This document shows, in pieces, positions 1 through 9,649 of a DNA stretch of 64,000 bases. Numbering within the stretch: position 1 is the first letter of the stretch; every line of letters begins with the position of its first letter. Source of the DNA: Poseidonocella sp. HB161398 (GTDB lineage Bacteria > Pseudomonadota > Alphaproteobacteria > Rhodobacterales > Rhodobacteraceae). Made by a program: the position numbers and the translations under genes. The notes under the pieces are model-generated. The model did not search any database. It saw nothing but the letters and a program-made list of their open reading frames with translations, and was not told the origin of the DNA. The stretch spans positions 1-64,000 of the forward strand of contig NZ_VATA01000011.1 of the NCBI RefSeq assembly GCF_005870025.1, given 5' to 3'.

Positions 1-79
1 TCGCGACCGCAAGCTTGTCCCTGGACATATCAATTCCGGCGCAGATCGTTCCATGGGCGTTCCGCATGTCGTCCTCCAT
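1..79 (-). CDS. IS110-family transposase, N-terminal fragment cut by the window edge
   Basis: The minus strand opens with ATG at 79 and encodes M-E-D-D-M-R-N-A-H-G-T, then ICAGIDMSRDKLAVA before running off the left edge. The pattern (C/G)-x-GIDxSxDKLxVA is the start of the RuvC-like DEDD catalytic domain of IS110 transposases, whose first acidic residue is the D of GID. Only 26 residues are visible, so it cannot be said whether the element is intact. It lies just beyond the decayed IS481 relic, which fits a site that has collected insertions. Confidence 0.6.
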   Translation of the reverse strand, partial: MEDDMRNAHGTICAGIDMSRDKLAVA

Positions 80-109
80 CGCAAACGGACGGCCCCCGCC
101 GCCCCGCGA

Positions 110-790
110 TCAGGATGCAGACTGATCCGGCAGGGCCGGGCCGGTGAGAAAGACATGCGGTCTTGGTGGGTGGCCTCCTTGATCGCTGGTTGCATCCGCC
201 CGACCTGGCCGTTCGTCCGGGGATGACTGATCTTCGCCTGCCGGTGGTCTTTGCCGGTCTCTTGACAGACCCTGCCGGACACGGGGGCCATTGCCTGGCA
301 GTCCCGTTGACGATTGGCAAGTTAAACGCTGTCGCCAATAGGCGCTCGGAGCAATTGCGCGACAATGCCCAATTCCACGCGGGGGTGCCCAGTCGGGCAA
401 GCCTCGGATCTCCGCTTCGGCTTGTCGTCCTTTACATCGGGCAGCCGACTGATCCCGCGGCGCTGCAGTCAGCAGTGCAGAGAATGAGCGCGTCAGCCGC
501 GGTTTGGCGGCTGCAAGGCATAGTGGCGGTCGTCCAGAGGCAGAAACGCATAGCGCCGGAACGCTGCTGCCGCAGTTTCTTCTTCCGGGTCGAGAGCGGT
601 TGATCTCACCTTGCGGGGTTCCATCCGGGCATCCTCGACGCGCCCCGCCCCGGTGGTGCAGATGGCTGCCCAGCGGCCTCGGTGCGCGACCAGAAGCGAA
701 CTGCGGCCGGGCTCGGGCGCGACCGCGCGCTTGACCACTCCGAAGCGGCAGAGCCGCCGTTGACCACCTGCCACGACCAGGGTCCCGGGC
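110..790 (-). pseudogene. Decayed IS481-family transposase
   Basis: Read on the minus strand, pieces of an IS481 transposase appear in the right order but in different frames. Near 620-500 is VEDARMEPRKVRSTAL followed by AFRRYAFLPLDDRHYALQP, matching the family's AFRRHTLLPLDDCLYALQP. Near 450-370 is SRLPDVKDDKPKRRSEACP. Near 270-170 is ISHPRTNGQVGRMQPAIKEA, matching the HPWTNGQVERMNRTIKEAT block around the last catalytic Glu, which appears to be Gly here. The part of the DDE core with the first two Asp residues is missing or unrecognisable, so the gene is dead. Family comparison is from memory; boundaries are approximate. Confidence 0.7.
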
Positions 791-1230
791 CTTTCACTGG
801 CTCGCGGACACCTTTCCGCCTCCCGCTCCTCCCGACGCGCCCGCCGGGTCCCGGTGCCATGGCGATCGGCGATACGCCGGAGGCAGAAAGACCTGGCCGC
901 GACTTTTTCCGTCCTGCGAGTCACGTGCCGGGCATCGCCGGACCGGAGACCGCCCCGCGATCTGCGGCCCGAATGTGAGCATCCCGTGCCGGGCGGTTTC
1001 GTGGGGCATGCCGACGCCGCGTCCCGCCTGCCGCTCCTCCCCTTGCGCAGGCCAAGAGCGCCTGGGGCAGCCATCCGCACCGCGCAGATGGCGGCGCCGC
1101 CGACCATGTTCCGATCACCCGCCCGGCGATAGTGCAGGCAAACGACAGCTCCATCCGGAGAATTGGCGCGGCACCAGTCTCATTCGGTCCCGTCTCGCAA
1201 AAATCGCGGATTGCCTTCGGCCATTCCCCA
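791..1230. other. Non-coding stretch upstream of the LacI-type gene
   Basis: No convincing gene is visible. Several frames stay open only because the DNA is GC-rich. The last 100 bases become less GC-rich and should hold the promoter of the LacI-type gene, but no clear -35/-10 pair stands out. The rest may be further eroded insertion sequence. Confidence 0.4.
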
Positions 1231-1248
1231 TGATAAAGCGCTTAATCA
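1231..1248 (+). promoter_or_regulatory. Probable LacI-type operator O1, upstream of the repressor gene
   Basis: TGATAAAGCGCTTAATCA is an 18-bp inverted repeat with one mismatched pair and the central AAGCGCTT typical of LacI/GalR operators. It ends against the ribosome binding site of the repressor gene, so bound repressor should block its own expression. Seventeen of 18 bases recur at the start of the ABC operon (2376-2393). Confidence 0.8.
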
Positions 1249-1256
1249 GGGAGGAA

Positions 1257-2330
1257 ATGCAGGTGGCAATCAGCTCAACCAGCGGAAGGCGCCGGGTCAC
1301 GCAAGCCGATGTCGCGCGCCTGGCCGGCGTTTCGACGGCAGTTGTCTCGGCGATTCTGAATCCCAATAGCGCGACCGGCGTCCGCGTCAGCCAGGAGACG
1401 GCCGAACGGGTGCGGAAGGCGGTTCGCGAACTGGGCTATTCGCCCAACCTGGTCGCGCAATCGCTCGCCCGCGGGAAGCGGAACATCCTCGGCGTCTTCA
1501 CCTACGAGCCGGTCTTTCCCTCCGAACGGGGCAACTTCTTCTACCCGATGCTGCGCGGGATCGAGATGCAGGTGTCCGGCGCGGGCTACGACCTGCTTCT
1601 GTTCACGTCGGCGCAGACGGATGACCGGCCGCGGCAGATCTTCGCCGGCGGGTCGAACCGCCTCGGGGTTGCCGACGGGGCGATCCTGCTGGGACAGGAA
1701 CCGGATTCAAGCGAACTCGAGCGGCTCGTCGACGAGGGCTTCCCTTTCGTGACGGTGGGGCGGCGCCATTCCGGGCGCGTCGAGCTGAACTGGGCGGCGG
1801 CCGGCTACGCGGAGGCGACCGCCGGGATCGTCCAGCACGGCCACGAGCGCGGCCATCGCCGCATTGCCTTTCTCGGCGGCGTGACCATCCGCGAACAGCA
1901 GCTGGACCGGGAGACGGGATTCCGGTCCGCGATGCAGACGCTCGGGCTGGATGCGGGCCCGGACTGCTGCTGGCACATCGATCCGGAGGCGATGGACGCG
2001 GACTGGCTGGAGAACGCCCTCGGCCAGGGCGTCACCTTGATCCTCGCGGAGACGCTCGGACATGCAGAGCGGGCGGAAGACCTGCTGCGGGCGCGGGGGC
2101 TGTCCGTCCCGGATGATCTGTCCATCGCCGTTCTCGGAACGCCGCTGGAAGATTCCAAAAGCATCTCGCGATGGACCCATTTCGAGGTTCCGCGCGAAGA
2201 GATGGGCCGGGAGGCCGTGCGCCTGCTGCTGGCCCAGCTCGACGGCCGGCTGAGGGGCCCGGCGCAGACGACGCTGCCTTGCAGCTTCATTCCGGGCGGA
2301 ACGCTGCGCCGGATCGACAGCGCTCACTGA
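1257..2330 (+). CDS. LacI-family transcriptional repressor of the adjacent sugar ABC operon
   Basis: The 357-residue protein has an N-terminal LacI helix-turn-helix (about residues 13-60: VTQADVARLAGVSTAVVS, hinge region LGYSPNLVAQSLARG), followed by a periplasmic-binding-protein-like sensor domain (about 75-350). Length and order are normal for the family. ATG 1257 is chosen because AGGGAGGA lies just upstream; an in-frame ATG at 1230 would put the operator inside the gene. The gene is followed 26 bp later by the solute-binding protein gene, and the same operator precedes both, so it most likely represses itself and the operon until a sugar or sugar derivative binds. The ligand cannot be read from the sequence. 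Confidence 0.9.
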   Translation: MQVAISSTSGRRRVTQADVARLAGVSTAVVSAILNPNSATGVRVSQETAERVRKAVRELGYSPNLVAQSLARGKRNILGVFTYEPVFPSERGNFFYPMLRGIEMQVSGAGYDLLLFTSAQTDDRPRQIFAGGSNRLGVADGAILLGQEPDSSELERLVDEGFPFVTVGRRHSGRVELNWAAAGYAEATAGIVQHGHERGHRRIAFLGGVTIREQQLDRETGFRSAMQTLGLDAGPDCCWHIDPEAMDADWLENALGQGVTLILAETLGHAERAEDLLRARGLSVPDDLSIAVLGTPLEDSKSISRWTHFEVPREEMGREAVRLLLAQLDGRLRGPAQTTLPCSFIPGGTLRRIDSAH

Positions 2331-2356
2331 CATGAAAATCCAGGGGAGGAGAAACC

Positions 2357-3616
2357 ATGGAACGACACGACAGGATGATAAAGCGCTTAATCGGCGCGAG
2401 TGCCCTGATGGCCGGCATGCTCGGGACCACGGCCATGGCCGAGGAGCTTCGCTTCACCGTCTGGACCGGGAGCGACGCGCATCTGGCGATGCTGGACGGG
2501 ATTGCGGCCAGCTATACGGAAAAGCACCCCGATGTGACGGTCCGGTTCGAGACCATTCCCTTTGCCGACTACGTGCAGAAGATCACCCTGCAACTGGCTG
2601 GCGGCAACCCTCCGGATCTCGGCTGGCTGCTGGAGAACTCCGCCCCGACCTTCGTGGATGCGGGCGTGCTGCTGGATGTGTCGGATACACTGAAGGACAC
2701 GGACGGGTATGACTTCGACGACCTGTCCCAGGCGGCGATGGGGCTGTGGCAGGAGGGCGGCGCCGTCTACGGCGTGCCGTTCTCGACCTCGCCCTTCATC
2801 ATCTACTACAATGCCTCCCTCTATGACGCCGCCGGGCTGGAGCACCCGGACGTGCTGGCCGCGAAGGGCGAATGGACCTGGGAGCGGCTGAAGCAGGACG
2901 CCGCAGCGCTGGCCGATGCCGAGGAGGGGGTCTGGGGGTTCCAGAGCGTCGACGGCCAGGGCTATGGCGGACGGGTCATCCACACGCTGATCCCGATGAT
3001 CCGCTCCTATGGCGGCGCGGCATGGGAAGATGGCACCTGCGGATTGTCGAGCGACGAAGCCGTCGAGGCGGTCGCGCTCTATCACGACATGATCTTCAAG
3101 GACCGCTCCGCAGTGCCCCCGGGCGAACAGGGCGACTTCTTCACCGGCAATGCCGCGCTGACCGTCACCCAGCTCAGCCGGGTCTCCAAGCTGTCGGATG
3201 CCGGGTTCGACTGGGGCATCGCCCCCCTGCCCTCTGGACCGGCAGGGGCGGTCTCGGTCATCGGCCAGGCAGCCGTCGTGGCCTTTGCGCAAGGCAGCCA
3301 GACAGAGCTGGCGGCCGATTTCCTCGCCCATATGACCCGCCCCGAAAACGTCGCCGTCATGGCGGAATTCTTCCCGCCGGCCCGCTTGTCGGTCCTCGAG
3401 GACGAAGCCTTCCTGTCGAGCAACGCCGCGGTCACGTCGGCGCAGATGAAGATCGTCGCCGAGGGCATCGCCAATGGCTCGGTCGCGCCGGGGCACATCG
3501 CCTATCCGCAGATCGAGTCCGCCATGCGGCCGAAATTCGACGCGCTGTGGAAGCCGGATGCCGATGTGAAGGCGGTTCTCGAAGACGTTTGCGCAGCAAT
3601 CGAACCGCTGCTCTGA
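2357..3616 (+). CDS. Carbohydrate ABC transporter substrate-binding protein
   Basis: The 419-residue protein is of the family 1 solute-binding type (MalE/UgpB-like). It begins with a signal peptide of about 30 residues ending TAMA-EELRF, so the mature protein is periplasmic. Typical features are the early FTVWTGSD strand, the KITLQLAGGNPPDLGWL block and the PFSTSPFIIYYN segment. ATG 2357 has the strong ribosome binding site AGGGGAGGAG. It is the first gene of an operon with two permeases (10 bp later), an oxidoreductase and an ATPase. The LacI-type operator lies within codons 7-13, so repressor would also act as a roadblock. Substrate is probably a sugar or polyol, not determined. Confidence 0.9.
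   Translation: MERHDRMIKRLIGASALMAGMLGTTAMAEELRFTVWTGSDAHLAMLDGIAASYTEKHPDVTVRFETIPFADYVQKITLQLAGGNPPDLGWLLENSAPTFVDAGVLLDVSDTLKDTDGYDFDDLSQAAMGLWQEGGAVYGVPFSTSPFIIYYNASLYDAAGLEHPDVLAAKGEWTWERLKQDAAALADAEEGVWGFQSVDGQGYGGRVIHTLIPMIRSYGGAAWEDGTCGLSSDEAVEAVALYHDMIFKDRSAVPPGEQGDFFTGNAALTVTQLSRVSKLSDAGFDWGIAPLPSGPAGAVSVIGQAAVVAFAQGSQTELAADFLAHMTRPENVAVMAEFFPPARLSVLEDEAFLSSNAAVTSAQMKIVAEGIANGSVAPGHIAYPQIESAMRPKFDALWKPDADVKAVLEDVCAAIEPLL
2376..2393 (+). promoter_or_regulatory. Probable LacI-type operator O2, inside the start of the binding-protein gene
   Basis: TGATAAAGCGCTTAATCG matches O1 (1231-1248) at 17 of 18 positions. It lies 19 bp after the start codon of the binding-protein gene, within the signal-peptide coding region. 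Being in coding sequence it also spells the peptide MIKRLI, which the extended frame of the repressor gene shares. Confidence 0.75.
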
Positions 3617-3626
3617 GGCCGGTGCG

Positions 3627-4532
3627 ATGAAAGCTGCGGCCATCCGGCCACCGATCCCGCTGCGCACGCGCGAGGCGCTGGTCGGATGGCTGTTCGTCAG
3701 CCCCGTCACCATCGGCTTCCTGATCTTCTTCGTCGGGCCGCTGATCGCGGTGCTGGGCTACTCGCTGACGGAGTGGAACCTGCTGTCGCAGCAATCCAGC
3801 TTCGTCGGCATGGACAATTACGCCGACGCGCTCGGCCGGAACCCGGAGTTCTGGACGGTGCTGCGCAACTCGCTGGTCTTTGCCGCCGGGCTTGTTCCCT
3901 TGAACATGGTCCTCGCGCTGACCCTCGCGGTGGCCCTGTCGCGCCCGTTCCGGGGGGTCGTGATCTTCCGGACGGTCTTCTTCGCGCCGGTGGTCACGGC
4001 CGCGGTTGCCTGGGCCATTGTCTGGACCTTCCTGCTGCAGGGCGAGAGCGGAGCGGTCAACCAGGGGCTGGCGCTCCTGGGCATCGACGGGCCGAACTGG
4101 CTGCGGCATCCGGACTGGGCGATGTTCGCGGTGATCGTCACCCGCGTGTTCAAGACCGTCGGGCTGAACATGATCCTCTACATCGCCGCCCTGCAATCCA
4201 TCCCCCGCGACTACGAGGAAGCGGCGCGGCTGGAGGGCGCCTCGGGCTGGCAGGTGTTCCGCATGATCACCTGGCCGCTTCTGGCGCCGACGACGCTCGT
4301 GATCATGGTGATCACCGTCGTGGGCTCGCTGAAGGTGTTCGACCATATCTACCTGATGACCGAGGGCGGGCCGGAGAACGGCACGCTGGTGCTGGCCTTC
4401 TACATCTACGAGCAGGCCTTCGAGTTCTTCCATGTCGGCTATGCCGCCGCCCTGGCGGTGATCCTCTTCCTGCTGATCGCGCTGCTCACCGTCACCCAGG
4501 TCATGCTCAAGCAGCGGGGGGGCCCCAGATGA
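3627..4532 (+). CDS. Carbohydrate ABC transporter permease, MalF/UgpA type
   Basis: The 301-residue inner-membrane protein has about six hydrophobic segments, beginning with LVGWLFVSPVTIGFLIFFVGP. The EAA loop that contacts the ATPase is visible near residue 200 (YEEAARLEGASGWQVFRMITWPLL). It forms the transmembrane pore with the next gene, whose start codon overlaps its stop as ATGA. Length and motif are normal for the MalF/UgpA class of sugar importers. Confidence 0.9.
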   Translation: MKAAAIRPPIPLRTREALVGWLFVSPVTIGFLIFFVGPLIAVLGYSLTEWNLLSQQSSFVGMDNYADALGRNPEFWTVLRNSLVFAAGLVPLNMVLALTLAVALSRPFRGVVIFRTVFFAPVVTAAVAWAIVWTFLLQGESGAVNQGLALLGIDGPNWLRHPDWAMFAVIVTRVFKTVGLNMILYIAALQSIPRDYEEAARLEGASGWQVFRMITWPLLAPTTLVIMVITVVGSLKVFDHIYLMTEGGPENGTLVLAFYIYEQAFEFFHVGYAAALAVILFLLIALLTVTQVMLKQRGGPR

Positions 4533-5371
4533 CCCGTTTCCGGTCGCCGGCCGTCCGCGCCTGCTGGTACCTGTCGCTCGCCATCCTCGCCGTGCCCTTC
4601 GTCTTCCCCTTCCTGTGGATGCTCTCGAGCGCGGTGAAATCCCAGGCGGAGATCTTCTCGCCCGCGCTCTCTCTGCTGCCGGAGACCTGGCACTGGGAGA
4701 ACTACGCCGAGGTGTTCCGCTACCAGCCCTTCGCGCGCCAGTACGCCAACTCGCTCTACATCGCGGGCCTGGTCACGGCGGGCACGCTCTTCATCTCGTC
4801 GCTGGCGGGCTATGCGCTGGCCCGCATCCGCTTCGCCGGCAGCGGCCTGCTGCTCCTGGTGCTGATCTCCGCGCTGATGATGCCCGAGGAGGTCACGATC
4901 ATCCCCAACTTCTTCCTGATGAAGCAGCTGGGCCTGATGAACACGCACATGCCGCTGATCCTGCTGCCGATGTTCGGGTCGCAGGGCGTCATGGCGACCT
5001 TCCTGATGCGGCAGTACTTCACCGCGCTGCCGCCGGAGCTGGAGGAGGCCGCGCGGATGGACGGGCTGTCCCGGTTCGGCATCTTCTGGAAAGTGGCGCT
5101 GCCGCTCTCGCGGCCCGCGCTGGCGGCGGTGGGGATCATCACCTTCCTCTACTCCTGGAACCTGTTCCTCGAGCCGCTTGTCTTCCTGAGCGATATCGAG
5201 CTCTTCACCCTTCCGCTCGCGCTCTCCAACTTCACCGACGCCTACGGATTGCCGCTCTGGCACCTGCAGATGGCGGCGACCAGCCTGGCCGTCGTGCCGA
5301 TCCTGGTCGTCTACATCGCCGCACAGCGTCAGATCGTCGAAAGCTTCGCCCTCTCGGGCGTCAAGGGATAG
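4529..5371 (+). CDS. Carbohydrate ABC transporter permease, MalG/UgpE type
   Basis: The 280-residue protein has six predicted membrane spans and the EAA loop LEEAARMDGLSRFGIFWKVALPL around residues 172-194. It is the second pore subunit of the importer. The start at 4529 overlaps the stop of the previous permease (ATGA), implying translational coupling. An oxidoreductase gene follows after 6 bp. Confidence 0.9.
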   Translation: MTRFRSPAVRACWYLSLAILAVPFVFPFLWMLSSAVKSQAEIFSPALSLLPETWHWENYAEVFRYQPFARQYANSLYIAGLVTAGTLFISSLAGYALARIRFAGSGLLLLVLISALMMPEEVTIIPNFFLMKQLGLMNTHMPLILLPMFGSQGVMATFLMRQYFTALPPELEEAARMDGLSRFGIFWKVALPLSRPALAAVGIITFLYSWNLFLEPLVFLSDIELFTLPLALSNFTDAYGLPLWHLQMAATSLAVVPILVVYIAAQRQIVESFALSGVKG

Positions 5372-5377
5372 CAGACC

Positions 5378-6994
5378 ATGAAAGACCTCCACGCAGACAT
5401 CATCATCATCGGCGGCGGCCTGGGCGGCGTCGCCGCGGCGCTGGCGGCGCTCAAGATGGGCCGCAGCGTGATCCTGACCGAGGAATACAAGTGGCTGGGC
5501 GGGCAGCTGACCACCCAGGCCGTGCCCCCCGACGAAAACCCCTGGATCGAAAAGGACGGCTCCACGGCCAGCTACCGGCAGCTGCGCGAGGGCATCCGCA
5601 GCTACTACCGGCGCCACTACCCGCTGACGGAGACGACGCGGGGGCTTTCTCTCCTGAACCCGGGCAGCGGCAATGTCAGCCCGCTGACGGCGGAGCCGCG
5701 GGTCGGCGTGGCGGTGATCGGCGAGATGCTCGCCCCCTGGTTCGGGACCGGGCGCCTGACCGTCCTGCTGGACACGCGGCCGGTTGCGGTCGAGCAGACC
5801 GGCGACCGCTTCGACGCCGTCGAGGTCGACAGCCGGGAATACGGCCCGCTCGTGCTGCGCGGCCGCTATGTCATCGACGCCACAGAGCTGGGCGATCTGC
5901 TGGAGATGGGCGCGGTCGAGCACGTGACCGGCGCGGAGAGCCAGGCCCAGACGGGCGAGCCCTCGGCGCTGCCCGAGGCGGACCCGATGGACCAGCAGGC
6001 GGTCAGCTGGTGCTTTGCCATGTCCTACCACCCGGACGAGGACCACACGATCGACCGGCCCGCCGAATACGACAAGTGGCGCAGCTACAAGCTCGATTTC
6101 TGGCCCGACCGGCAGCTGTCCTTCACCGGGCCGGACCCGGTGACCCTCGCGCCCGACACCCGTCCGCTCTTTGCCGGGGACAGCGACGCCGAGGGGATCG
6201 AGGACAACTGGCACTACCGCCGCATCCTGCGGCGCCGGAACCATGCAGAGGGGCATTTCCCGTCCGATGTCTGCCTCGTGAACTGGCCGCAGATCGACTA
6301 TTGCGAAGGCCCCGTCGTCGGCGTTCCGCCAGACGAGGCCAGGCGCCACCTCGAAGGCGCGCGCCAGCTCTCGCTTTCCATGCTCTACTGGATGCAGACG
6401 GAGGCCCCGCGCCATGACGGCGGCACCGGATATCGCGGCCTGCGCCCGGCGGGCGAGGTCATGGGCACGCTCGACGGGCTGACCGTCGCGCCCTATATCC
6501 GCGAAAGCCGCCGGATCAAGGCGCTGTTCACGGTGACCGAGGCCCATGTTGGCGTGGAGGCGCGCGACGGGCTGGTCGGCGCCGAGGTCTTCTCCGACAG
6601 CGTCGGCGTCGGCAGCTACCGGATCGACCTGCACCCCTCGACCGCGCCGCGCAACTACGTGGATATCGCCAACTGGCCCTTCCAGATCCCGCTTGGCGCG
6701 CTGATCCCGGAGCGGATCGAGAACCTGCTGCCGGCCTGCAAGAACATCGGATCGACGCATATCACCAATGGCTGCTACCGCCTGCATCCGGTGGAGTGGA
6801 ATATCGGCGAGGCGGTCGGCGCGCTGGCCGCCTACTGCCTCGATACCGGCGAAACGCCGCGCGGGGTGCGCGAGGCGCCCGGCCATCTCGCGGCCTACCA
6901 GCAGCTGCTCCGCCAGCGTTTCGCAATCCCCCTGGAATGGCCGACGCACATCTACCGCACGCCGCGGATGGAACTGTTCGGCCGGGCAGAATGA
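5378..6994 (+). CDS. FAD-dependent oxidoreductase in the sugar importer operon
   Basis: The 538-residue protein starts with a Rossmann dinucleotide-binding motif (IIIIGGGLGGVAAALAALKMG, residues 9-29) and has a later FAD contact region, ending with a conserved-looking LHPVEWNIGEAVGALAAYCL segment. This is the architecture of the FAD-dependent oxidoreductase group PF12831, whose members are often found with carbohydrate genes. There is no signal peptide, so it is cytoplasmic and presumably oxidises the imported compound or a derivative. Its position between the permeases and the ATPase gene supports co-regulation by the LacI-type repressor. The exact reaction is unknown. Confidence 0.8.
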   Translation: MKDLHADIIIIGGGLGGVAAALAALKMGRSVILTEEYKWLGGQLTTQAVPPDENPWIEKDGSTASYRQLREGIRSYYRRHYPLTETTRGLSLLNPGSGNVSPLTAEPRVGVAVIGEMLAPWFGTGRLTVLLDTRPVAVEQTGDRFDAVEVDSREYGPLVLRGRYVIDATELGDLLEMGAVEHVTGAESQAQTGEPSALPEADPMDQQAVSWCFAMSYHPDEDHTIDRPAEYDKWRSYKLDFWPDRQLSFTGPDPVTLAPDTRPLFAGDSDAEGIEDNWHYRRILRRRNHAEGHFPSDVCLVNWPQIDYCEGPVVGVPPDEARRHLEGARQLSLSMLYWMQTEAPRHDGGTGYRGLRPAGEVMGTLDGLTVAPYIRESRRIKALFTVTEAHVGVEARDGLVGAEVFSDSVGVGSYRIDLHPSTAPRNYVDIANWPFQIPLGALIPERIENLLPACKNIGSTHITNGCYRLHPVEWNIGEAVGALAAYCLDTGETPRGVREAPGHLAAYQQLLRQRFAIPLEWPTHIYRTPRMELFGRAE

Positions 6995-7018
6995 CGGTCC
7001 CCGCGAAGGAGAGAAGAT

Positions 7019-8080
7019 ATGGCTGACCTGACCCTGACGGGCGTCTGCAAGTCCTTCGGCGCGCTGGAGGTGATCCGCAATGTCGACCTGCAGGTCCGGG
7101 ATGGCGAATTCGTCGTCTTCGTCGGCCCCTCAGGCTGCGGGAAGTCGACGCTGCTGCGATGCATCTCGGGGCTCGAGGACATCACCGGCGGCACGCTGGA
7201 GATCGGCGGCACGCGGATGAACGACGTGCCCGCCGCCAAGCGCGGCGTGGCCATGGTGTTCCAGTCCTACGCGCTCTATCCGCACCTGCGGGTGCGCGAG
7301 AACATGGGGTTCGGCCTGAAGGTCCGCAAGGTCGCCAGGCCCGAGATCGCGCGCCGCGTCGACGAGGCCGCCCGCACGCTCAAGCTCGAGAGCCTGCTCG
7401 ACCGGTTCCCGCGCGAGCTCTCCGGCGGCCAGCGCCAGCGGGTCGCCATCGGCCGGGCGATCGTCGGCCATCCGCAGGTCTTCCTCTTCGACGAGCCGCT
7501 GTCGAATCTCGACGCCGAATTGCGCGTCCACATGCGCGCCGAGATCTCCGGCCTGCACAAGCGCCTCGGCACCACGATGGTCTATGTCACCCATGACCAG
7601 ATCGAGGCGATGACGCTGGCCGACAAGATCGTCGTGCTCCGGGACGGCCGGGTCGAGCAGGTCGGCTCCCCGCGCGACCTCTACGACCGGCCGGCCAATG
7701 TCTTCGTGGCCCAGTTCATCGGCAGCCCGAAGATGAACCTCTTCGACGCCGCCGGCCTGGCGGCAAGCCTGCCCGGACACCTCCGCCCGGCATCCGGCGC
7801 GGTCCGGGCCGGGTTGCGGCCCGAGGACATGCAGGTGCTACCGGAGGGCGAGGGACTGGTGAGCGGGCGGGTCGAAAGCAACGAATATACCGGCGCGGGC
7901 TCCCTTCTGCACCTTCATCTCGACGGATTGGGCCGCTGCCTCGCGCTCTACAACGGCGGGGACGCCCCCGGGGAAGGGGCCGGGATCTCGGTCGGCTTCG
8001 ACGCGACCCGGCTCTACTGGTTCGACGGGCAGGAGCGGCGCATCGCAACCCGCGAATCCGCTGCCGGGATCTCGACATGA
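7019..8080 (+). CDS. Sugar ABC transporter ATPase, UgpC/MsmK type
   Basis: The 353-residue protein carries Walker [10 protein letters not shown] (about 38-46), the Q-loop [10 protein letters not shown], the signature LSGGQRQR, Walker [13 protein letters not shown] and the switch His in [12 protein letters not shown]-terminal regulatory domain (about 240-353, with GLRPEDM) is typical of MalK/UgpC ATPases. It energises the two upstream permeases. It is the last gene of the operon; 24 bp separate it from the oxidoreductase gene and the ribosome binding site is GGAGAGAAG. Confidence 0.92.
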   Translation: MADLTLTGVCKSFGALEVIRNVDLQVRDGEFVVFVGPSGCGKSTLLRCISGLEDITGGTLEIGGTRMNDVPAAKRGVAMVFQSYALYPHLRVRENMGFGLKVRKVARPEIARRVDEAARTLKLESLLDRFPRELSGGQRQRVAIGRAIVGHPQVFLFDEPLSNLDAELRVHMRAEISGLHKRLGTTMVYVTHDQIEAMTLADKIVVLRDGRVEQVGSPRDLYDRPANVFVAQFIGSPKMNLFDAAGLAASLPGHLRPASGAVRAGLRPEDMQVLPEGEGLVSGRVESNEYTGAGSLLHLHLDGLGRCLALYNGGDAPGEGAGISVGFDATRLYWFDGQERRIATRESAAGIST

Positions 8081-8576
8081 GGCCTTCCGGCAGTGCTTTC
8101 AGATCCGGCGATGCCCGGCTGCGGCATGGCGGTGCCCCGCGGCGGTGACGATCCGCCCGGTCCCGAGCATGGAACAGGACGGCAAAGCGGCCAGCAGAAC
8201 CGTCCCGGGCCCTGCCGTGGCGCGCGGCAAGGGCGGCCGCCATGTCTGGCCGCCGGAGCTGGGCCCGGAGGGTCCCGGACGAAGGCCTGCTCCCGACCAG
8301 AGCGCGCCGGGGACATCCGCGCCAATGACAGCATGCTCCGCGCCTGGCTGAAGGACGAACGCGTCCGCCGCGCCTCGCTCCGGCACGCGTCTGCCGGTTG
8401 AGCCGGGGTCTCCATGGAAAACGCAGGGGCCACCCTGCCCGCCCTCGGCGTCGTTGCAGACCTCGCCGGATTCCGGGAGTCACGGCGTGAACCCTGTGGT
8501 TCAGGACCCCGCCATGACGAAACCCGAACCAGCCCGCCGCCGCACGACGAACGGGATGTCTCATCGTGAGCCATAG
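8081..8576. other. Non-coding, probably eroded insertion-sequence DNA
   Basis: No supported gene. Short open frames on both strands show no recognisable motif. The stretch joins the end of the ABC operon to the decayed IS5-type transposase, so it may be an older relic or the spacer that received the insertions. No strong terminator hairpin with a T-run was found after the ATPase gene. Confidence 0.4.
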
Positions 8577-9600
8577 ATGCGCCACTGGATCGAGCACACT
8601 GGCGCACACGCGGAAGCCGGGCTGTACCGGGACATGGCCCGAAGGAGGAGCGCCCAGGGCGTCTACCGCACTTCTCCGGTTGAGGAGGATCAGCACACGG
8701 TCCGGGGGAGGCCGGACCGGTCCGCGCCAGCGGCAACTCCTCCGGGGGAGGCTTTGGGGACCGGACGGGCGGCGCCCCGTCCGGCGAATGCAATCCAGGG
8801 CCTGACGGGTTGGAGACGCCCAGTCGGCGGCGTTGCGCCAGGCCGGAGAGATCGTCACCGTCAAAAATGGCCGCCCGCATCCTCGAGATGGCAGGCCCGG
8901 ATTGGCCGGTGCCCGATTTCTCCTCGCTCAGCCGCCGCCAGGAACCCAACGCCGTAGAGGTGTCGAGCCGGCGTGCTACGGGCCCGCCGAACTTGCCGGT
9001 CCCTCTCGGGCATTGCTGCGCAACACCCTGCCAGGCAGCGGACAGCGCGGGCATCAAGTTCCCGGACGACGGAGAATGGCCCGCCAGGACGCACGGCAGC
9101 TACCGCCAGTACCGCAAGGTCCATCTCGCCTTGCACACGGCAACGGGCGGCATCCGGGCGGTGGAGTCCGCCTCCAGCCGCGAGGGCGACAGCCCTGTCC
9201 GTCCCGAACGCCTCGGCCTGATCCCGGACGGCCAGGGGACCGAACCGTGACGGGCGATGGTGCCTTCGACACAGGACGGCGCCATTCGGCGATCCTGGCG
9301 CGCGGCCCTACTGGCATCATTCCGGTCCGGAGAAAGGCCGCCTCTGGAGCGAGGACCGCCCCGCTGCGCTGGCGCGCAACGATACCCTGCGGGCCACCCG
9401 GCGCCTTGGCGGGACGATACGGAAGAGGTGGCCTGCCCCCCGCGTCCGCGGCCTGATCGAGGCCGGGATGAGCCCCCTAAAATCCTCCGGCGAGCGGAGC
9501 GCCGCGAGGCAGCCCCGACCGCCAGACCGCCGAGATCCGCACCCGCGCCGCGCCCGGACCGATGGCGCTTGCCACGCATGCATGCACCGTTTCAACGCCC
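8577..9600 (+). pseudogene. Decayed IS5-family transposase, copy A
   Basis: Pieces of an IS5-type DDE transposase occur in order with at least one frameshift. MAARILEMAGPDWPVPDFSS then LSRRQ (near 8870-8945) matches the family block LAGLDWAVPDFSTLSRRQ. GIKFPDDGEWPARTHG and RQYRKVHLALHTATGGIRAVE (near 9050-9175) match the GIKVEGEGEWHARKHG and RRVWRKIHLGIDEETLEIRA blocks. VTGDGAFDTGRRHSAI (near 9247-9295, shifted frame) holds the second catalytic Asp block. A weak AEIRTRAA lies near 9535. Stops and frameshifts rule out an active protein. The N-terminal boundary is uncertain. Confidence 0.72.
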
Positions 9601-9649
9601 CGGCGCCGCCGAGGTCGAACGCGTGGCCCGACCTCGGCTCGGGAAAGGC

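Noticed and set aside
4439-6949. Long open frame (836 codons) on the minus strand, antisense to the permease and oxidoreductase genes
   Set aside because: It mirrors the codon pattern of the real genes on the other strand, has low-complexity Arg/Gly/Asp-rich sequence and no domain motif.
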